This document shows, piece after piece, positions 51,801-61,260 of a stretch of 64,000 nt of DNA. The DNA comes from G965250275 sp965250275 (lineage in GTDB: Bacteria; Pseudomonadota; Alphaproteobacteria; Rhodobacterales; Rhodobacteraceae): the NCBI GenBank assembly GCA_965250275.1, contig OZ252297.1, forward strand, positions 3,782,001-3,846,000, written 5' to 3'. The notes beneath the pieces are model-generated. The model saw nothing but the letters and a program-made list of their open reading frames with translations. It was not told the DNA's origin and ran no database searches. Each line of letters begins with the position of its first letter. Positions within the stretch are counted from its first letter, which is position 1. The position numbers were made by a program, and so were the translations under genes.

Positions 51801-53339
51801 TTATGCGAAGTCCGCGGCGAACTCGTCGATCGCAGCCTTCAGCCGGTCTGCGGCATCCCCTTTGATCTTCGGGTCTTCCTGAGTCAGCCACTCCAGAAGG
51901 TCCGCGTGGTTGCTGCGCAAATGCGCCAGGAGACCTGCTTCGTAACGCCCAACATCCTTGACGTCGATCTTGTCCAGGTACCCGTTTGTACCGGCGAAAA
52001 TCACACAAACGATCTCAGCATTGGTCAGCGGCGAGTATTGCGGCTGTTTCATCAGTTCAGTCAGACGCGCACCGCGGTTCAGCAGCTGCTGCGTGGACGC
52101 GTCGAGGTCAGAACCAAACTGCGCGAAGGCGGCCATTTCGCGGTACTGCGCCAGTTCCAGTTTCACCGGACCCGCAACCGATTTCATCGCATCGGTCTGA
52201 GCCGACGAGCCCACACGCGACACCGAGAGGCCAGTGTTCACAGCAGGACGAATGCCCTGATAGAACAGTTCGGTTTCAAGGAAGATCTGGCCGTCGGTGA
52301 TCGAGATCACGTTGGTCGGAATAAAGGCCGACACGTCGCCGCCCTGAGTTTCGATGACAGGCAAAGCGGTCAGCGATCCGGCGCCGAAATCCTCGTTCAG
52401 CTTCGCCGAACGCTCCAGCAGGCGGGAGTGCAGATAGAAAACGTCACCCGGATAGGCTTCACGTCCGGGAGGACGACGCAGAAGCAAGGACATCTGACGA
52501 TAAGATACGGCCTGCTTGGACAGATCATCATAGATGATCAGCGCATGGCGGCCATTGTCACGGAAGTGCTCGGCCATCGCAGTTGCAGTGTAGGGCGCAA
52601 GATACTGCATCGGCGCCGGTTCGGAGGCTGTGGCGGCCACAACGATGCTGTATTCAGCAGCACCGGTTTCCTCGAGCTTTTTCACAAGCTGTGCAACCGT
52701 GGATCGTTTCTGACCGACAGCCACGTAAACACAGTAGAGCTTCTTGCTCTCGTCGTCGCCTGCGGCGTCGTTATAGACTTTCTGGTTGAGGATCGTGTCG
52801 AGCGCCACCGCGGTTTTGCCGGTCTGGCGGTCACCAATGATCAGCTCTCGCTGGCCGCGGCCAATCGGGATCATCGCGTCCACCGATTTCAGGCCTGTGG
52901 CCATCGGCTCGTGCACCGACTTGCGCGGGATGATGCCGGGCGCCTTCACATCCGCAATGCCGCGCTTGGCTGCATTGATCGGACCTTTGCCATCCACCGG
53001 ATTACCAAGGCCGTCCACAACCCGGCCCAGCAGTTCGTCGCCAATGGGAACGTCCACGATGGAGTTCGTCCGCTTGACGGTGTCGCCTTCTTTGATGTCC
53101 CGGTCGGAACCGAAAATCACAACGCCGACATTGTCGCTTTCGAGGTTCAGAGCCATGCCCATGATCGAGCCGGGAAACTCGACCATTTCACCGGCCTGCA
53201 CATTGTCGAGGCCATAAACCCGGGCGATCCCGTCGCCGACGCTCAGCACGCGGCCCACTTCGGCGACTTCTGCTTCCTGACCAAAGTTCTTGATCTGGTC
53301 CTTCAGGATCGCAGAAATCTCTGCTGCTTGGATACCCAT
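51801..53339 (-). CDS. atpA: ATP synthase F1 alpha subunit
   Basis: 512 residues, regulatory nucleotide-binding subunit. P-loop 'GDRQTGKTAVALD' near residue 170, 'VGQKRSTVAQLVKKLEE', and 'SAYIPTNVISITDGQ'-type block ('SAFIPTNVISITDGQ') present. Begins on the base after the atpH stop codon. Confidence 0.99.
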   Translation of the reverse strand: MGIQAAEISAILKDQIKNFGQEAEVAEVGRVLSVGDGIARVYGLDNVQAGEMVEFPGSIMGMALNLESDNVGVVIFGSDRDIKEGDTVKRTNSIVDVPIGDELLGRVVDGLGNPVDGKGPINAAKRGIADVKAPGIIPRKSVHEPMATGLKSVDAMIPIGRGQRELIIGDRQTGKTAVALDTILNQKVYNDAAGDDESKKLYCVYVAVGQKRSTVAQLVKKLEETGAAEYSIVVAATASEPAPMQYLAPYTATAMAEHFRDNGRHALIIYDDLSKQAVSYRQMSLLLRRPPGREAYPGDVFYLHSRLLERSAKLNEDFGAGSLTALPVIETQGGDVSAFIPTNVISITDGQIFLETELFYQGIRPAVNTGLSVSRVGSSAQTDAMKSVAGPVKLELAQYREMAAFAQFGSDLDASTQQLLNRGARLTELMKQPQYSPLTNAEIVCVIFAGTNGYLDKIDVKDVGRYEAGLLAHLRSNHADLLEWLTQEDPKIKGDAADRLKAAIDEFAADFA

Positions 53340-53900
53340 TTATCCGACCTCTTTCATTGCATTCTGGAGTGAGTTGAGCTTGGAGCGGATCGATGTGTCG
53401 ATCATCTTCGAGCCCACTTTGACGACGAGACCGCCGATGAGAGATTCATCGACGGCGGCATTTACAGTAACGGTTTTGCCCATACGACCGGACAACGTGC
53501 TCGCAAGTTTTTCGATCTGGTCGTCGGTCAGCTTCTGGGCGCTGACAACATCGGCCGTCACTTCGTTGCGCGTCTCGGCCAACAAGGCCCGCAGAGCGCT
53601 CAACAGTTGCGGCAGGACAAAAAGCCTACGATTGGAGGCCATAAGTCCCAGAGACTTTCCGAGAACCGGGGCAAGGTTCATTTTTTCCGCAATCGCGGTA
53701 ATCGCGGCTCCTTGTTCGCTGCGTGAAATCAGCGGCGAGTGGATCAGGTCGCGCAGATCAGCGCTCTCTTCCATTGCGGCTGCCAAATCATTGATGCTGG
53801 TTTCAAGCCCGTCGAGGCTGTCGCTCTCTTGTGCGATCTCAAAGATCGCCGTGGCATAGCGCTCGGCAATGCCTGCGGAAATCGAAGCTGGTTCGGACAC
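53340..53900 (-). CDS. atpH: ATP synthase F1 delta subunit
   Basis: 186 residues, peripheral-stalk subunit linking F1 to F0. 'GIAERYATAIFEIAQ' near the start and C-terminal 'VNAAVDESLIGGLVVKVGSKMID' (in part) are typical. The start is the GTG at 53900, preceded by GGAAGGG and giving normal length; the frame open to 54062 is an extension. First gene of atpHAGDC; the F0 genes lie elsewhere, as usual in alphaproteobacteria. The 296 bp upstream hold the operon promoter, but I could not pick a confident -35/-10 pair. Confidence 0.95.
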   Translation of the reverse strand: MSEPASISAGIAERYATAIFEIAQESDSLDGLETSINDLAAAMEESADLRDLIHSPLISRSEQGAAITAIAEKMNLAPVLGKSLGLMASNRRLFVLPQLLSALRALLAETRNEVTADVVSAQKLTDDQIEKLASTLSGRMGKTVTVNAAVDESLIGGLVVKVGSKMIDTSIRSKLNSLQNAMKEVG

Positions 53901-54196
53901 GTCCACCCTTCCGATAGTTGGCCCCGGCGCGGGCGAGTGAGCGGCCCCGGGGGTGTGCAGCGGCCCCGAAACATGACAGGGCGTCAAAATCAGCGTGGAT
54001 GTAGCAGAGCGTTCCCGACCTCGCAACAACGGAAAGCGATAACGACCACCGCTATATTCCAAGCGATTTTAAGTCCTTAGCGCAGGTGCGACCTATTGCA
54101 CGTTATCATAGAGCAAAATTGTGCAGCGAATTTGCGTATTTGCCCGATTCCTGTACGTGAGGGAAAGCGTCCGATTTGGCGCTGCGACGCAGACAA

Positions 54197-54976
54197 TCAT
54201 CGTCTGCCAGAGCGCGTGACGGTCTGATTAACGCGGCTCGGAAGCGCCGGTTCTGCCAGACCTTCCAGCGCCTCTGAAGTTTTTCGCCGCGCTTCCTTGA
54301 TCACAGTTCCACCGGGTGGATGCACGCGCTTGCTGGCCTCCACCACAAAAGCCCCACCGGCAATCATCGCGGGCAAACGCCGCCCGATGCGTTCCAACAA
54401 CGGACCGGCCTTGAGCCAGAACCGACGTTCGGAGGGCATGTGATAAAGGGCCGCGCGATGGCGTTCGGGCAAGAACGCGTGCTTTCGTAATTGGCTTTCG
54501 AGCTGCCCCAACGTGTAGGGGCGCCCAAACCCGAACGGGGTAAGATCGCTGCGCGACCAGACCCCGGCGCGGTTCGGAACAACAAAAACAGCCTTTCCGC
54601 CTGGACCCAACACCCGCCAACACTCTTCCAGCAGGGCTGAAGGCCTTTCCGAGGTCTCCAGCCCGTGCATCACTACAAGCTTATCGACATGCCCGGTTTC
54701 AATCGGCCACAGCACCTCTTCGCTCAACACCGATACGTTGGGATGGTTGGAGGGCCAGGGCATCACGCCCTGTGGCGCGGGCATGAGCGCAATCACGCGG
54801 CGCGCATCCGACAGATAGGGACGCAGCACCGGGACGGCGAACCCGTATCCCAGAACAGTCTGGCCCTTGGCCTCGGGCCACAATTCCTGGAGCTTTTGCC
54901 GCAAAGACGTCTGCGTGGCGCGACCGAGGGTGCGGCGATAGTAGAAATTCCTCAGATCTTGCACGTCAAGATGCAT
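54197..54976 (-). CDS. Class I SAM-dependent methyltransferase
   Basis: 259 residues. Rossmann-type methyltransferase: motif I region 'VLGYGFAVPVLRPYL' is somewhat divergent from GxGxG, while the later 'LEECWRVLGPGGKAVFVVPNRAG' is the classic methyltransferase-11 motif. N-terminal 'DLRNFYYRRTLGRATQ' and a C-terminal tail rich in basic residues. Substrate unknown. Divergent from gloB, an arrangement I recall in other Rhodobacteraceae. Confidence 0.85.
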   Translation of the reverse strand: MHLDVQDLRNFYYRRTLGRATQTSLRQKLQELWPEAKGQTVLGYGFAVPVLRPYLSDARRVIALMPAPQGVMPWPSNHPNVSVLSEEVLWPIETGHVDKLVVMHGLETSERPSALLEECWRVLGPGGKAVFVVPNRAGVWSRSDLTPFGFGRPYTLGQLESQLRKHAFLPERHRAALYHMPSERRFWLKAGPLLERIGRRLPAMIAGGAFVVEASKRVHPPGGTVIKEARRKTSEALEGLAEPALPSRVNQTVTRSGRR

Positions 54977-55037
54977 TGCCGGTGTCCGTATGATCGGTCA
55001 AGCTGCGACCAATGTAGCAACGAAAGGCCGAAACACC

Positions 55038-55808
55038 ATGCCCCTTGAGATCGTGACCATCCCGTGTCTGGCTGACAATTATGCCTTTCTGGCCCACGAC
55101 CCCAGCAGCGGCGAAACGGCAGTGATCGACATTCCCGAAGCGAGCCCGATTTTGGCCGCTTTGTCCGAACGGGGCTGGACCCTAAGTCACGTGTTGATCA
55201 CACATCACCACTGGGATCACGTCGGTGGTTTGGAAGAGGTTCTGGCGGCGTTCCCGCGGGCCAAGGTGATCGGCGCCAAAAACGACGAAGAAAGGCTGCC
55301 GCCGCTCGGGCAGGCCGTGCGTGAAGGAGACCGCATCAGCATTGGGGACGATACCGGCATCGTGATCGACGTGTCCGGACATACTGTCGGGCACATTGCC
55401 TTCCATTTCCCTGACTCCAAGGTGGTGTTCACCGCAGACAGCCTAATGGCTCTGGGCTGCGGCCGTGTGTTTGAAGGCACCCCGGAGCAAATGTGGGCAT
55501 CTCTGTCGAAGCTTGCGGCCCTGCCGCCGGACACATTGGTCTGCTCCGGCCATGAATACACGCAGGCGAATGGAAAATTCGCAGCGACCATTGAACCGGA
55601 CAATCCTGACCTTACATCACGTCTCCGGGACATTGAAACGGCCCGGGCCGCCGGACTCCCGACCGTGCCGTCGCTGCTTGGTCTGGAATTGGCAACAAAC
55701 CCCTTTTTGAGGGCAACGGACCCCGGCGTTCAAAAGAACGTCGGTATGGAAGGTGCTGATCCCTCGGCGGTTTTTGCCGAAATCCGCGGTCGCAAGGACC
55801 GTTTTTGA
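55038..55808 (+). CDS. gloB: Hydroxyacylglutathione hydrolase (glyoxalase II)
   Basis: 256 residues, metallo-beta-lactamase fold; hydrolyses S-lactoylglutathione in methylglyoxal detoxification. Metal motif 'ITHHHWDHVGG' near residue 57, His in 'SGHTVGHIAFH', Asp in 'FTADSLMALGCGR', and 'CSGHEYTQANGKFA' near the C-terminal substrate-binding part. ATG 55038 chosen after AAAGG. Confidence 0.96.
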   Translation: MPLEIVTIPCLADNYAFLAHDPSSGETAVIDIPEASPILAALSERGWTLSHVLITHHHWDHVGGLEEVLAAFPRAKVIGAKNDEERLPPLGQAVREGDRISIGDDTGIVIDVSGHTVGHIAFHFPDSKVVFTADSLMALGCGRVFEGTPEQMWASLSKLAALPPDTLVCSGHEYTQANGKFAATIEPDNPDLTSRLRDIETARAAGLPTVPSLLGLELATNPFLRATDPGVQKNVGMEGADPSAVFAEIRGRKDRF

Positions 55809-56061
55809 CGCCTGACTATGGGTAAACAACCCTTGGTGGTGACACATGCCGCGATTTCCGGAAACCGCAACCGGGCCGCTGCGGCACGGCCTAAAATCAT
55901 CGCGGTCGCGCAACGGTGACACGTTTTGTGACCGCAAACACAAAGAAAGTCCTTGAAGCCGGGACTGGTTCAACCAAACTCTAATACTATGAGGACATGG
56001 TTGGCCCGAGGGCGACGCCCCAATGCGTTCCCCGCCCGACCCAGATAAGAGGAGCACCCGC

Positions 56062-58386
56062 GTGCCTTCATTCTCGACAACACTTGAGCAGGCAATTCAT
56101 TCCGCGCTGGCGCTGGCAAACGAGCGCAGGCACGAATTTGCAACCCTTGAGCATTTGCTTCTGGCCCTGCTGGACGAGCCGGATGCCACCCGCGTCATGA
56201 AAGCGTGCAGTGTCGATCTGGACGAACTGCGCAGCACATTGGTGGAGTTTGTGGACGAAGACCTGTCGAACCTCGTCACAGACGTGGACGGGTCCGAAGC
56301 TGTGCCGACCGCTGCCTTTCAGCGGGTGATCCAGCGTGCGGCCATTCATGTACAGTCGTCGGGGCGCACCGAAGTCACGGGGGCCAACGTCCTGGTGGCT
56401 ATTTTTGCCGAGCGCGAAAGCAATGCCGCCTATTTCCTGCAGGAACAGGACATGACGCGCTACGATGCCGTCAATTTCATCGCCCACGGCGTCGCAAAGG
56501 ATCCGGCCTATGGCGAAAGCCGTCCGGTGACCGGCTCCAGCGAAGAAAACGAAGAAGAAACACAATCCAATGTCGAGGGCGAAGCAAAGGAAAGCGCGCT
56601 TGCCAAGTATTGCGTCGACCTGAATGCCAAGTCGCGCGAAGGCGACATCGATCCGCTGATCGGACGCGACGACGAGGTGGAGCGTTGCATTCAGGTGTTG
56701 TGCCGCCGCCGCAAGAACAACCCTTTGCTAGTTGGGGACCCCGGCGTGGGCAAAACCGCCATTGCCGAAGGGCTGGCCCGCAAGATTGTGTCGGGCGAGA
56801 CCCCTGAGGTTCTCCTGAACACAACGATTTACTCGCTGGATATGGGAGCGTTGCTCGCCGGCACCCGGTATCGCGGCGATTTCGAAGAGCGTCTCAAAGC
56901 GGTTGTGAGCGAGTTGGAAGAACATCCCGACGCAGTCCTGTTCATCGACGAGATTCACACCGTGATCGGTGCGGGTGCAACATCCGGCGGTGCAATGGAC
57001 GCGTCAAATCTGCTCAAGCCGGCTCTGCAAGGCGGAAAGCTGCGGACAATGGGCTCCACCACCTACAAGGAGTTCCGCCAGCACTTTGAAAAGGACCGTG
57101 CGCTGAGCCGCCGTTTCCAGAAGATCGATGTGAACGAACCGTCAGTCGAGGACGCCACCAAAATCCTGCGTGGTCTGAAACCCTATTTCGAAGAACATCA
57201 CAGGGTGAAGTACACAGCTGATGCTATCAAGACGAGCGTTGAACTGGCCGCGCGTTACATCAACGACCGCAAATTGCCGGACAGCGCCATTGACGTGATC
57301 GACGAAGCGGGTGCCGCCCAGCATTTGGTTGTCGCTGCCAAGCGTCGGAAAACCATCGGCACAAAAGAGATCGAAGCCGTGGTCGCGAAGATCGCGCGCA
57401 TCCCGCCGAAGAATGTCAGCAAAGACGACGCCGAGGTGCTGAAAGACCTGGAGGCTTCGCTGAAACGCGTCGTCTTCGGGCAGGATTCGGCGATCGACGC
57501 ATTGTCTTCGGCCATCAAACTGGCCCGCGCCGGGCTCCGTGAGCCGGAAAAACCCATCGGCAACTATCTCTTTGCCGGGCCAACCGGCGTCGGGAAGACA
57601 GAGGTCGCCAAACAGCTGGCAGATACGCTGGGTGTGGAGCTGCTGCGCTTTGACATGTCGGAGTATATGGAAAAGCACGCCGTTTCGCGCCTGATCGGCG
57701 CCCCTCCAGGTTATGTGGGGTTCGATCAGGGCGGCATGCTGACCGATGGCGTCGACCAACACCCGCACTGCGTGTTGCTCCTGGACGAGATCGAAAAGGC
57801 GCATCCGGATGTGTACAACATCCTCTTGCAGGTCATGGATCATGGAGAACTGACCGACCACAACGGGCGGACAGTGAGTTTCCGCAACGTGGTCCTGATC
57901 ATGACGTCGAACGCCGGGGCAACCGAGCAGGCCAAGGCTGCAATCGGGTTTGGCCGCGAGCGTCGCGAGGGCGAGGACACCGCCGCGATCGAACGCACCT
58001 TTACGCCGGAATTCCGCAACCGGCTGGATGCGGTCATCTCGTTTGCGCCGCTGCCGAAAGAGGTCATCCTGCAAGTGGTCGAGAAGTTCGTCCTGCAGCT
58101 CGAAGCGCAGCTTCTGGACCGCAATGTGACCATCGAACTGACCAAGCCTGCTGCAGAATGGCTGGCAGACAAAGGCTACGACGACAAGATGGGCGCGCGC
58201 CCACTGGGTCGGGTCATTCAGGAACACATCAAGAAGCCGCTCGCAGAAGAGCTGCTGTTCGGCAAACTTGCCAAGGGTGGCCTGGTGAAGGTTGGCATGA
58301 AAAACGGCGAACTGGACCTGAAGATCATCGGACCGGACAACCCGCGCCTGTCGGGTGACAAGCCGCCGCTGCTCACCGCCGACTGA
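56062..58386 (+). CDS. clpA: ATP-dependent Clp protease ATP-binding subunit ClpA
   Basis: 774 residues. Two AAA+ modules that unfold substrates for ClpP. N-domain ('LEQAIHSALALANERRHEF' region), Walker A 'GDPGVGKTA' at 225-233 and 'GPTGVGKTE' at 506-514, 'LFIDEIHTVIGAG', and the ClpP-docking IGF loop ('AAIGFGRERREG'). GTG start at 56062 after AGAGGAG; family-typical N terminus. No clpS is adjacent. Stop overlaps the peptidase start (TGATG). Confidence 0.97.
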   Translation: MPSFSTTLEQAIHSALALANERRHEFATLEHLLLALLDEPDATRVMKACSVDLDELRSTLVEFVDEDLSNLVTDVDGSEAVPTAAFQRVIQRAAIHVQSSGRTEVTGANVLVAIFAERESNAAYFLQEQDMTRYDAVNFIAHGVAKDPAYGESRPVTGSSEENEEETQSNVEGEAKESALAKYCVDLNAKSREGDIDPLIGRDDEVERCIQVLCRRRKNNPLLVGDPGVGKTAIAEGLARKIVSGETPEVLLNTTIYSLDMGALLAGTRYRGDFEERLKAVVSELEEHPDAVLFIDEIHTVIGAGATSGGAMDASNLLKPALQGGKLRTMGSTTYKEFRQHFEKDRALSRRFQKIDVNEPSVEDATKILRGLKPYFEEHHRVKYTADAIKTSVELAARYINDRKLPDSAIDVIDEAGAAQHLVVAAKRRKTIGTKEIEAVVAKIARIPPKNVSKDDAEVLKDLEASLKRVVFGQDSAIDALSSAIKLARAGLREPEKPIGNYLFAGPTGVGKTEVAKQLADTLGVELLRFDMSEYMEKHAVSRLIGAPPGYVGFDQGGMLTDGVDQHPHCVLLLDEIEKAHPDVYNILLQVMDHGELTDHNGRTVSFRNVVLIMTSNAGATEQAKAAIGFGRERREGEDTAAIERTFTPEFRNRLDAVISFAPLPKEVILQVVEKFVLQLEAQLLDRNVTIELTKPAAEWLADKGYDDKMGARPLGRVIQEHIKKPLAEELLFGKLAKGGLVKVGMKNGELDLKIIGPDNPRLSGDKPPLLTAD

Positions 58387-59345
58387 TGCGCGCGGCGCTG
58401 GCCGCATTGTGTCTGACGCTCGCTGCCCCGGGGGCGGCGAGCGATTTTGTTCTTGATCTGCCCATCGATTGCGAGTTGGGCGACACTTGTCACATACAGC
58501 AATTTGTCGATCGTGACGCGGGGCCAGAGGCGCGGGACTTCACCTGCGGTGGGCTCACTTACGATGGACATGCCGGCACCGATTTCAGTCTCCCGACCCA
58601 CGCCGCCCGCAAGGCCGGTGTCGACGTTCTGGCCGCAGCTTCTGGGGTCGTGGCCGGGATCCGGAACGATATGCCCGACACCGGATACTCCGAAGAGACC
58701 GCCGCTGCGATTGCCGGGCGCGACTGCGGCAATGGGGTGGTCCTGCAACATCCGGATGGTTGGGAGACGCAGTATTGCCACATGGCCCGTGGCAGTGTTG
58801 CCGTTGCTTTGGGTGACCGGGTCATGGCCGGCGATCGGCTAGGGCTTGTGGGCTATAGCGGACGCACACAGTTTCCCCATCTGCATTTGTCAGTCCGCAA
58901 GGACGGAAACCCGGTGGATCCCTTCGCAACCGACACCAACACCGATTGTACGCCCGGCCCCTCGCTCTGGCGCGAGACGCCCCTCTATCAGCCGGGCGGT
59001 TTGCTGGATGCCGGGTTCGCAGACATTGTGCCCGACTACAGCGATATCAAAGACGGTGACGCGGCACGAGATGATTTGACGGTCACGGCCCCGGCGCTTG
59101 TGCTCTTCGGTTTCGCGTTCGGCGGGCGGACCGGCGATGGGTTGCAGATGGCAATCAAAGGACCAGATGGGTTGCTTCTGGATCAGACGGCAACCCTAGA
59201 AAAGCCGCAGGCACAGTTTTTTCGCGCGGCTGGCAAACGGCTTCGCGCCGCCAACTGGCCTTCCGGCTCTTACACAGGACGCGTTGCGCTCATCCGCGAC
59301 GGCGCCGAAATCGACGCCCGCGAAGTCGTTATCACATTGGAATAG
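58386..59345 (+). CDS. Exported M23 family metallopeptidase
   Basis: 319 residues with a signal peptide (MRAALAALCLTLAAPGAAS). LytM/lysostaphin-type Zn endopeptidase: first ligands in 'YDGHAGTDFSLPT' (His, Asp), last His pair in 'FPHLHLSVRKDGN'. Cys pairs ('CELGDTC', 'CGNG', 'YCHM') suggest disulfides in the periplasm. Cleaves peptidoglycan crosslinks by inference. A C-terminal ~110-residue beta domain is extra. ATG overlaps the clpA stop, so it is translationally coupled to clpA. Convergent with the motor-like operon. Confidence 0.9.
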   Translation: MRAALAALCLTLAAPGAASDFVLDLPIDCELGDTCHIQQFVDRDAGPEARDFTCGGLTYDGHAGTDFSLPTHAARKAGVDVLAAASGVVAGIRNDMPDTGYSEETAAAIAGRDCGNGVVLQHPDGWETQYCHMARGSVAVALGDRVMAGDRLGLVGYSGRTQFPHLHLSVRKDGNPVDPFATDTNTDCTPGPSLWRETPLYQPGGLLDAGFADIVPDYSDIKDGDAARDDLTVTAPALVLFGFAFGGRTGDGLQMAIKGPDGLLLDQTATLEKPQAQFFRAAGKRLRAANWPSGSYTGRVALIRDGAEIDAREVVITLE

Positions 59346-59349
59346 AACG

Positions 59350-61257
59350 CTACTTTTCGGTAAACTTCAGCTCAATCCTGCGGTTCTGGGCGCGCGCTTC
59401 AGGGGTGTCCGCGGAATTCACGGGCTGATACTCGCCAAAGCCATTGGCCGACAATCGATCGGGTGGCACACCCAACTCCTCTGACATGAACCGCACAACC
59501 GACAATGCGCGGCCCTGGCTGAGCTCCCAGTTGTCCCCGAATTCCCCAAAACCCGACAGCGGCTGATCGTCCGTGTGGCCATCTACCTGAATCACCCAAT
59601 CGATACCTTCGGGAATATCGTTCGTTACCCCACTGAGGATATCGACGACCTTTGCGATCTCAATCTGACCCTCCACCGACAAATCCGCGCTGGCGGGCTG
59701 AAACAATACTTCGGAGGAAAACACAAAGCGGTCGCCGACGATTTGCACACCTTCCTGCCCGCCCAGAACATTGCGCAGACGCCCGAAGAATTCTGAACGG
59801 TACTGCTCGAGATCTTCGGCCTCGGCGGCCAATCGGGCCGCCTCTTCTTCGAGACGGATCGCTTCTTCTTCAAGCCGCACGCGTTCCGCTTCTTCAAGCT
59901 GACGGCGGCGGCGTTCCTCTGCGGCAGCGCGGGCCAGGGCCGTGTTCAGATCAGAGCCCAGAGACTGCAACTGAACCTGCGCCTCTGCATCTTTGGCCTG
60001 TGCTTCGTCCAGCAGCGCCTGAAGTCCGCCCAACTGCGTGCGCAATGCGGCCACCTGCTGGTTGAGCAGCGCAGTCTGGCGTTGGGCTTCCGCAGAGATT
60101 TTCTCTTCCTCGGCCAAAACCCTGTTGGCATCGGCCAGCAAGGCCGCGCGCTGCTCGGCCACGCTAAGCTGCTCTGCAGCATCGGTTTCGGCCGCGGCCT
60201 GCGCCGCCAGGGCGGCCAACACTTGCGCCCGCAGCTCTGCCTGATCTGCTTCTGCGCCCGCGGCGGTTTCTTCCAGTTCTGCCAAAGCGGCGGCCAAACG
60301 CTCATCGAGCGTCTTGCGCGCTGCATCAGCGGCCGCCAACAAGGTCAAGGTGTCCTCGGCTTCCTGACGCTGCGCCTCCAGCGCAAGGGTCATGGCCGTC
60401 AATTCTGTATCCGCATTTTCCAGACGATTCCGAAGCGCCTCAGCGGCAGCGGCCTCAACCAGCCGGGCCGCTTCTTCGGCGCGCCTGGCAATTTCCTCGG
60501 CGCTCAGTTGGTCCTGCAGGGCATCGATCCGGTTCGCCTGTTCTTGCCCTTCATTCTGCAAGGTCTCGATCCGGGCAGATTGTTCGGCGCCTTCGGCTTG
60601 CAAACTCTCGATCAGGGCCGATTGCTCCGACCCTTCGGTCCGCAGTTCCGCCAGCAGCGCTTCCAGTGCTTCGCGCCGCGCCGCCGCAAGCCGGGCCGCT
60701 TCCGTCTGCGCATCGATTTCGGTGCGGGATTGGGCAAGTGCCAGGTTCAAAGCATCCTGCTGCGACAACAGCTCCGTCTGTTCGGCGCGCAGCGTTTCCA
60801 CAACGTCCCGCGTCGCATCCCGGTCCGCCAGCAACCCGGCCACCTGCTCTTCGAACGTCGCGATGCGTCCCTGCGCATCCGCGAGTTGTGCCTGCGATTG
60901 GTCCCGCTGCGCCGTCAGGTTCGCGATCAGGGCCGCCTGCGCAGTGAGTTCGGACTGCGCATCATCCAATTGGGACTGTGTGTCGCCAAGCGTTGTGGTC
61001 AAAGCCCCTAGACGCGCTTCAAGCTGGTTCCCGCGCCGCTCTTCCAGTCCCAGCGCCGAGGCCAGGGCGCTGATCTCTGCAGACAGCGTGTCGAGCTCAT
61101 TTTCCTGTCCCGAAATGGTCTCGCGCAACACAAATTGCACAACCATGAAAATGGTCAGCAGGAACATCAGCACCAGCAACAACCCGGTCATCGCATCAAC
61201 GAAGCCGGGCCAGATCGAGGCCTGAAACCGTTGCCCTGTGCGGCGTAAGAGGGCCAT
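59350..61257 (-). CDS. MotB/OmpA-like peptidoglycan-binding protein with long coiled coil
   Basis: 635 residues: a short cytoplasmic N terminus, one transmembrane helix (about 20-45, 'FVDAMTGLLLVLMFLLTIFMV') with Asp21 at its start, comparable with the proton-path Asp of MotB/ExbD; then about 430 residues of Ala/Glu/Gln-rich coiled coil including three exact 14-residue repeats; then an OmpA/MotB C-terminal domain ('VDGHTDDQPLSGFGEFGDNWELSQGRA' in part, and 'ANGFGEYQPVNSADTPEARAQNRRIELK' in part) that binds peptidoglycan. Paired with the ExbB-like protein, whose ribosome-binding GGAGG precedes this ATG. Probably an envelope ion-driven motor stator (inference). Confidence 0.9.
   Translation of the reverse strand: MALLRRTGQRFQASIWPGFVDAMTGLLLVLMFLLTIFMVVQFVLRETISGQENELDTLSAEISALASALGLEERRGNQLEARLGALTTTLGDTQSQLDDAQSELTAQAALIANLTAQRDQSQAQLADAQGRIATFEEQVAGLLADRDATRDVVETLRAEQTELLSQQDALNLALAQSRTEIDAQTEAARLAAARREALEALLAELRTEGSEQSALIESLQAEGAEQSARIETLQNEGQEQANRIDALQDQLSAEEIARRAEEAARLVEAAAAEALRNRLENADTELTAMTLALEAQRQEAEDTLTLLAAADAARKTLDERLAAALAELEETAAGAEADQAELRAQVLAALAAQAAAETDAAEQLSVAEQRAALLADANRVLAEEEKISAEAQRQTALLNQQVAALRTQLGGLQALLDEAQAKDAEAQVQLQSLGSDLNTALARAAAEERRRRQLEEAERVRLEEEAIRLEEEAARLAAEAEDLEQYRSEFFGRLRNVLGGQEGVQIVGDRFVFSSEVLFQPASADLSVEGQIEIAKVVDILSGVTNDIPEGIDWVIQVDGHTDDQPLSGFGEFGDNWELSQGRALSVVRFMSEELGVPPDRLSANGFGEYQPVNSADTPEARAQNRRIELKFTEK
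60511..60636 (-). repeat. Three tandem 42-bp repeats within the coiled-coil region
   Basis: Units 60511-60552, 60553-60594 and 60595-60636 each encode a 14-residue block of the type EGxEQxxxIxxLQx (for example EGAEQSARIETLQN). They are diverged at DNA level but exact in length, two heptads each. Confidence 0.85.
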
Positions 61258-61260
61258 GCC

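Noticed and set aside
51057..53372. A 771-codon plus-strand frame across atpG and atpA
   Set aside because: Shadow of two certain ATP synthase genes; no domain recognisable.
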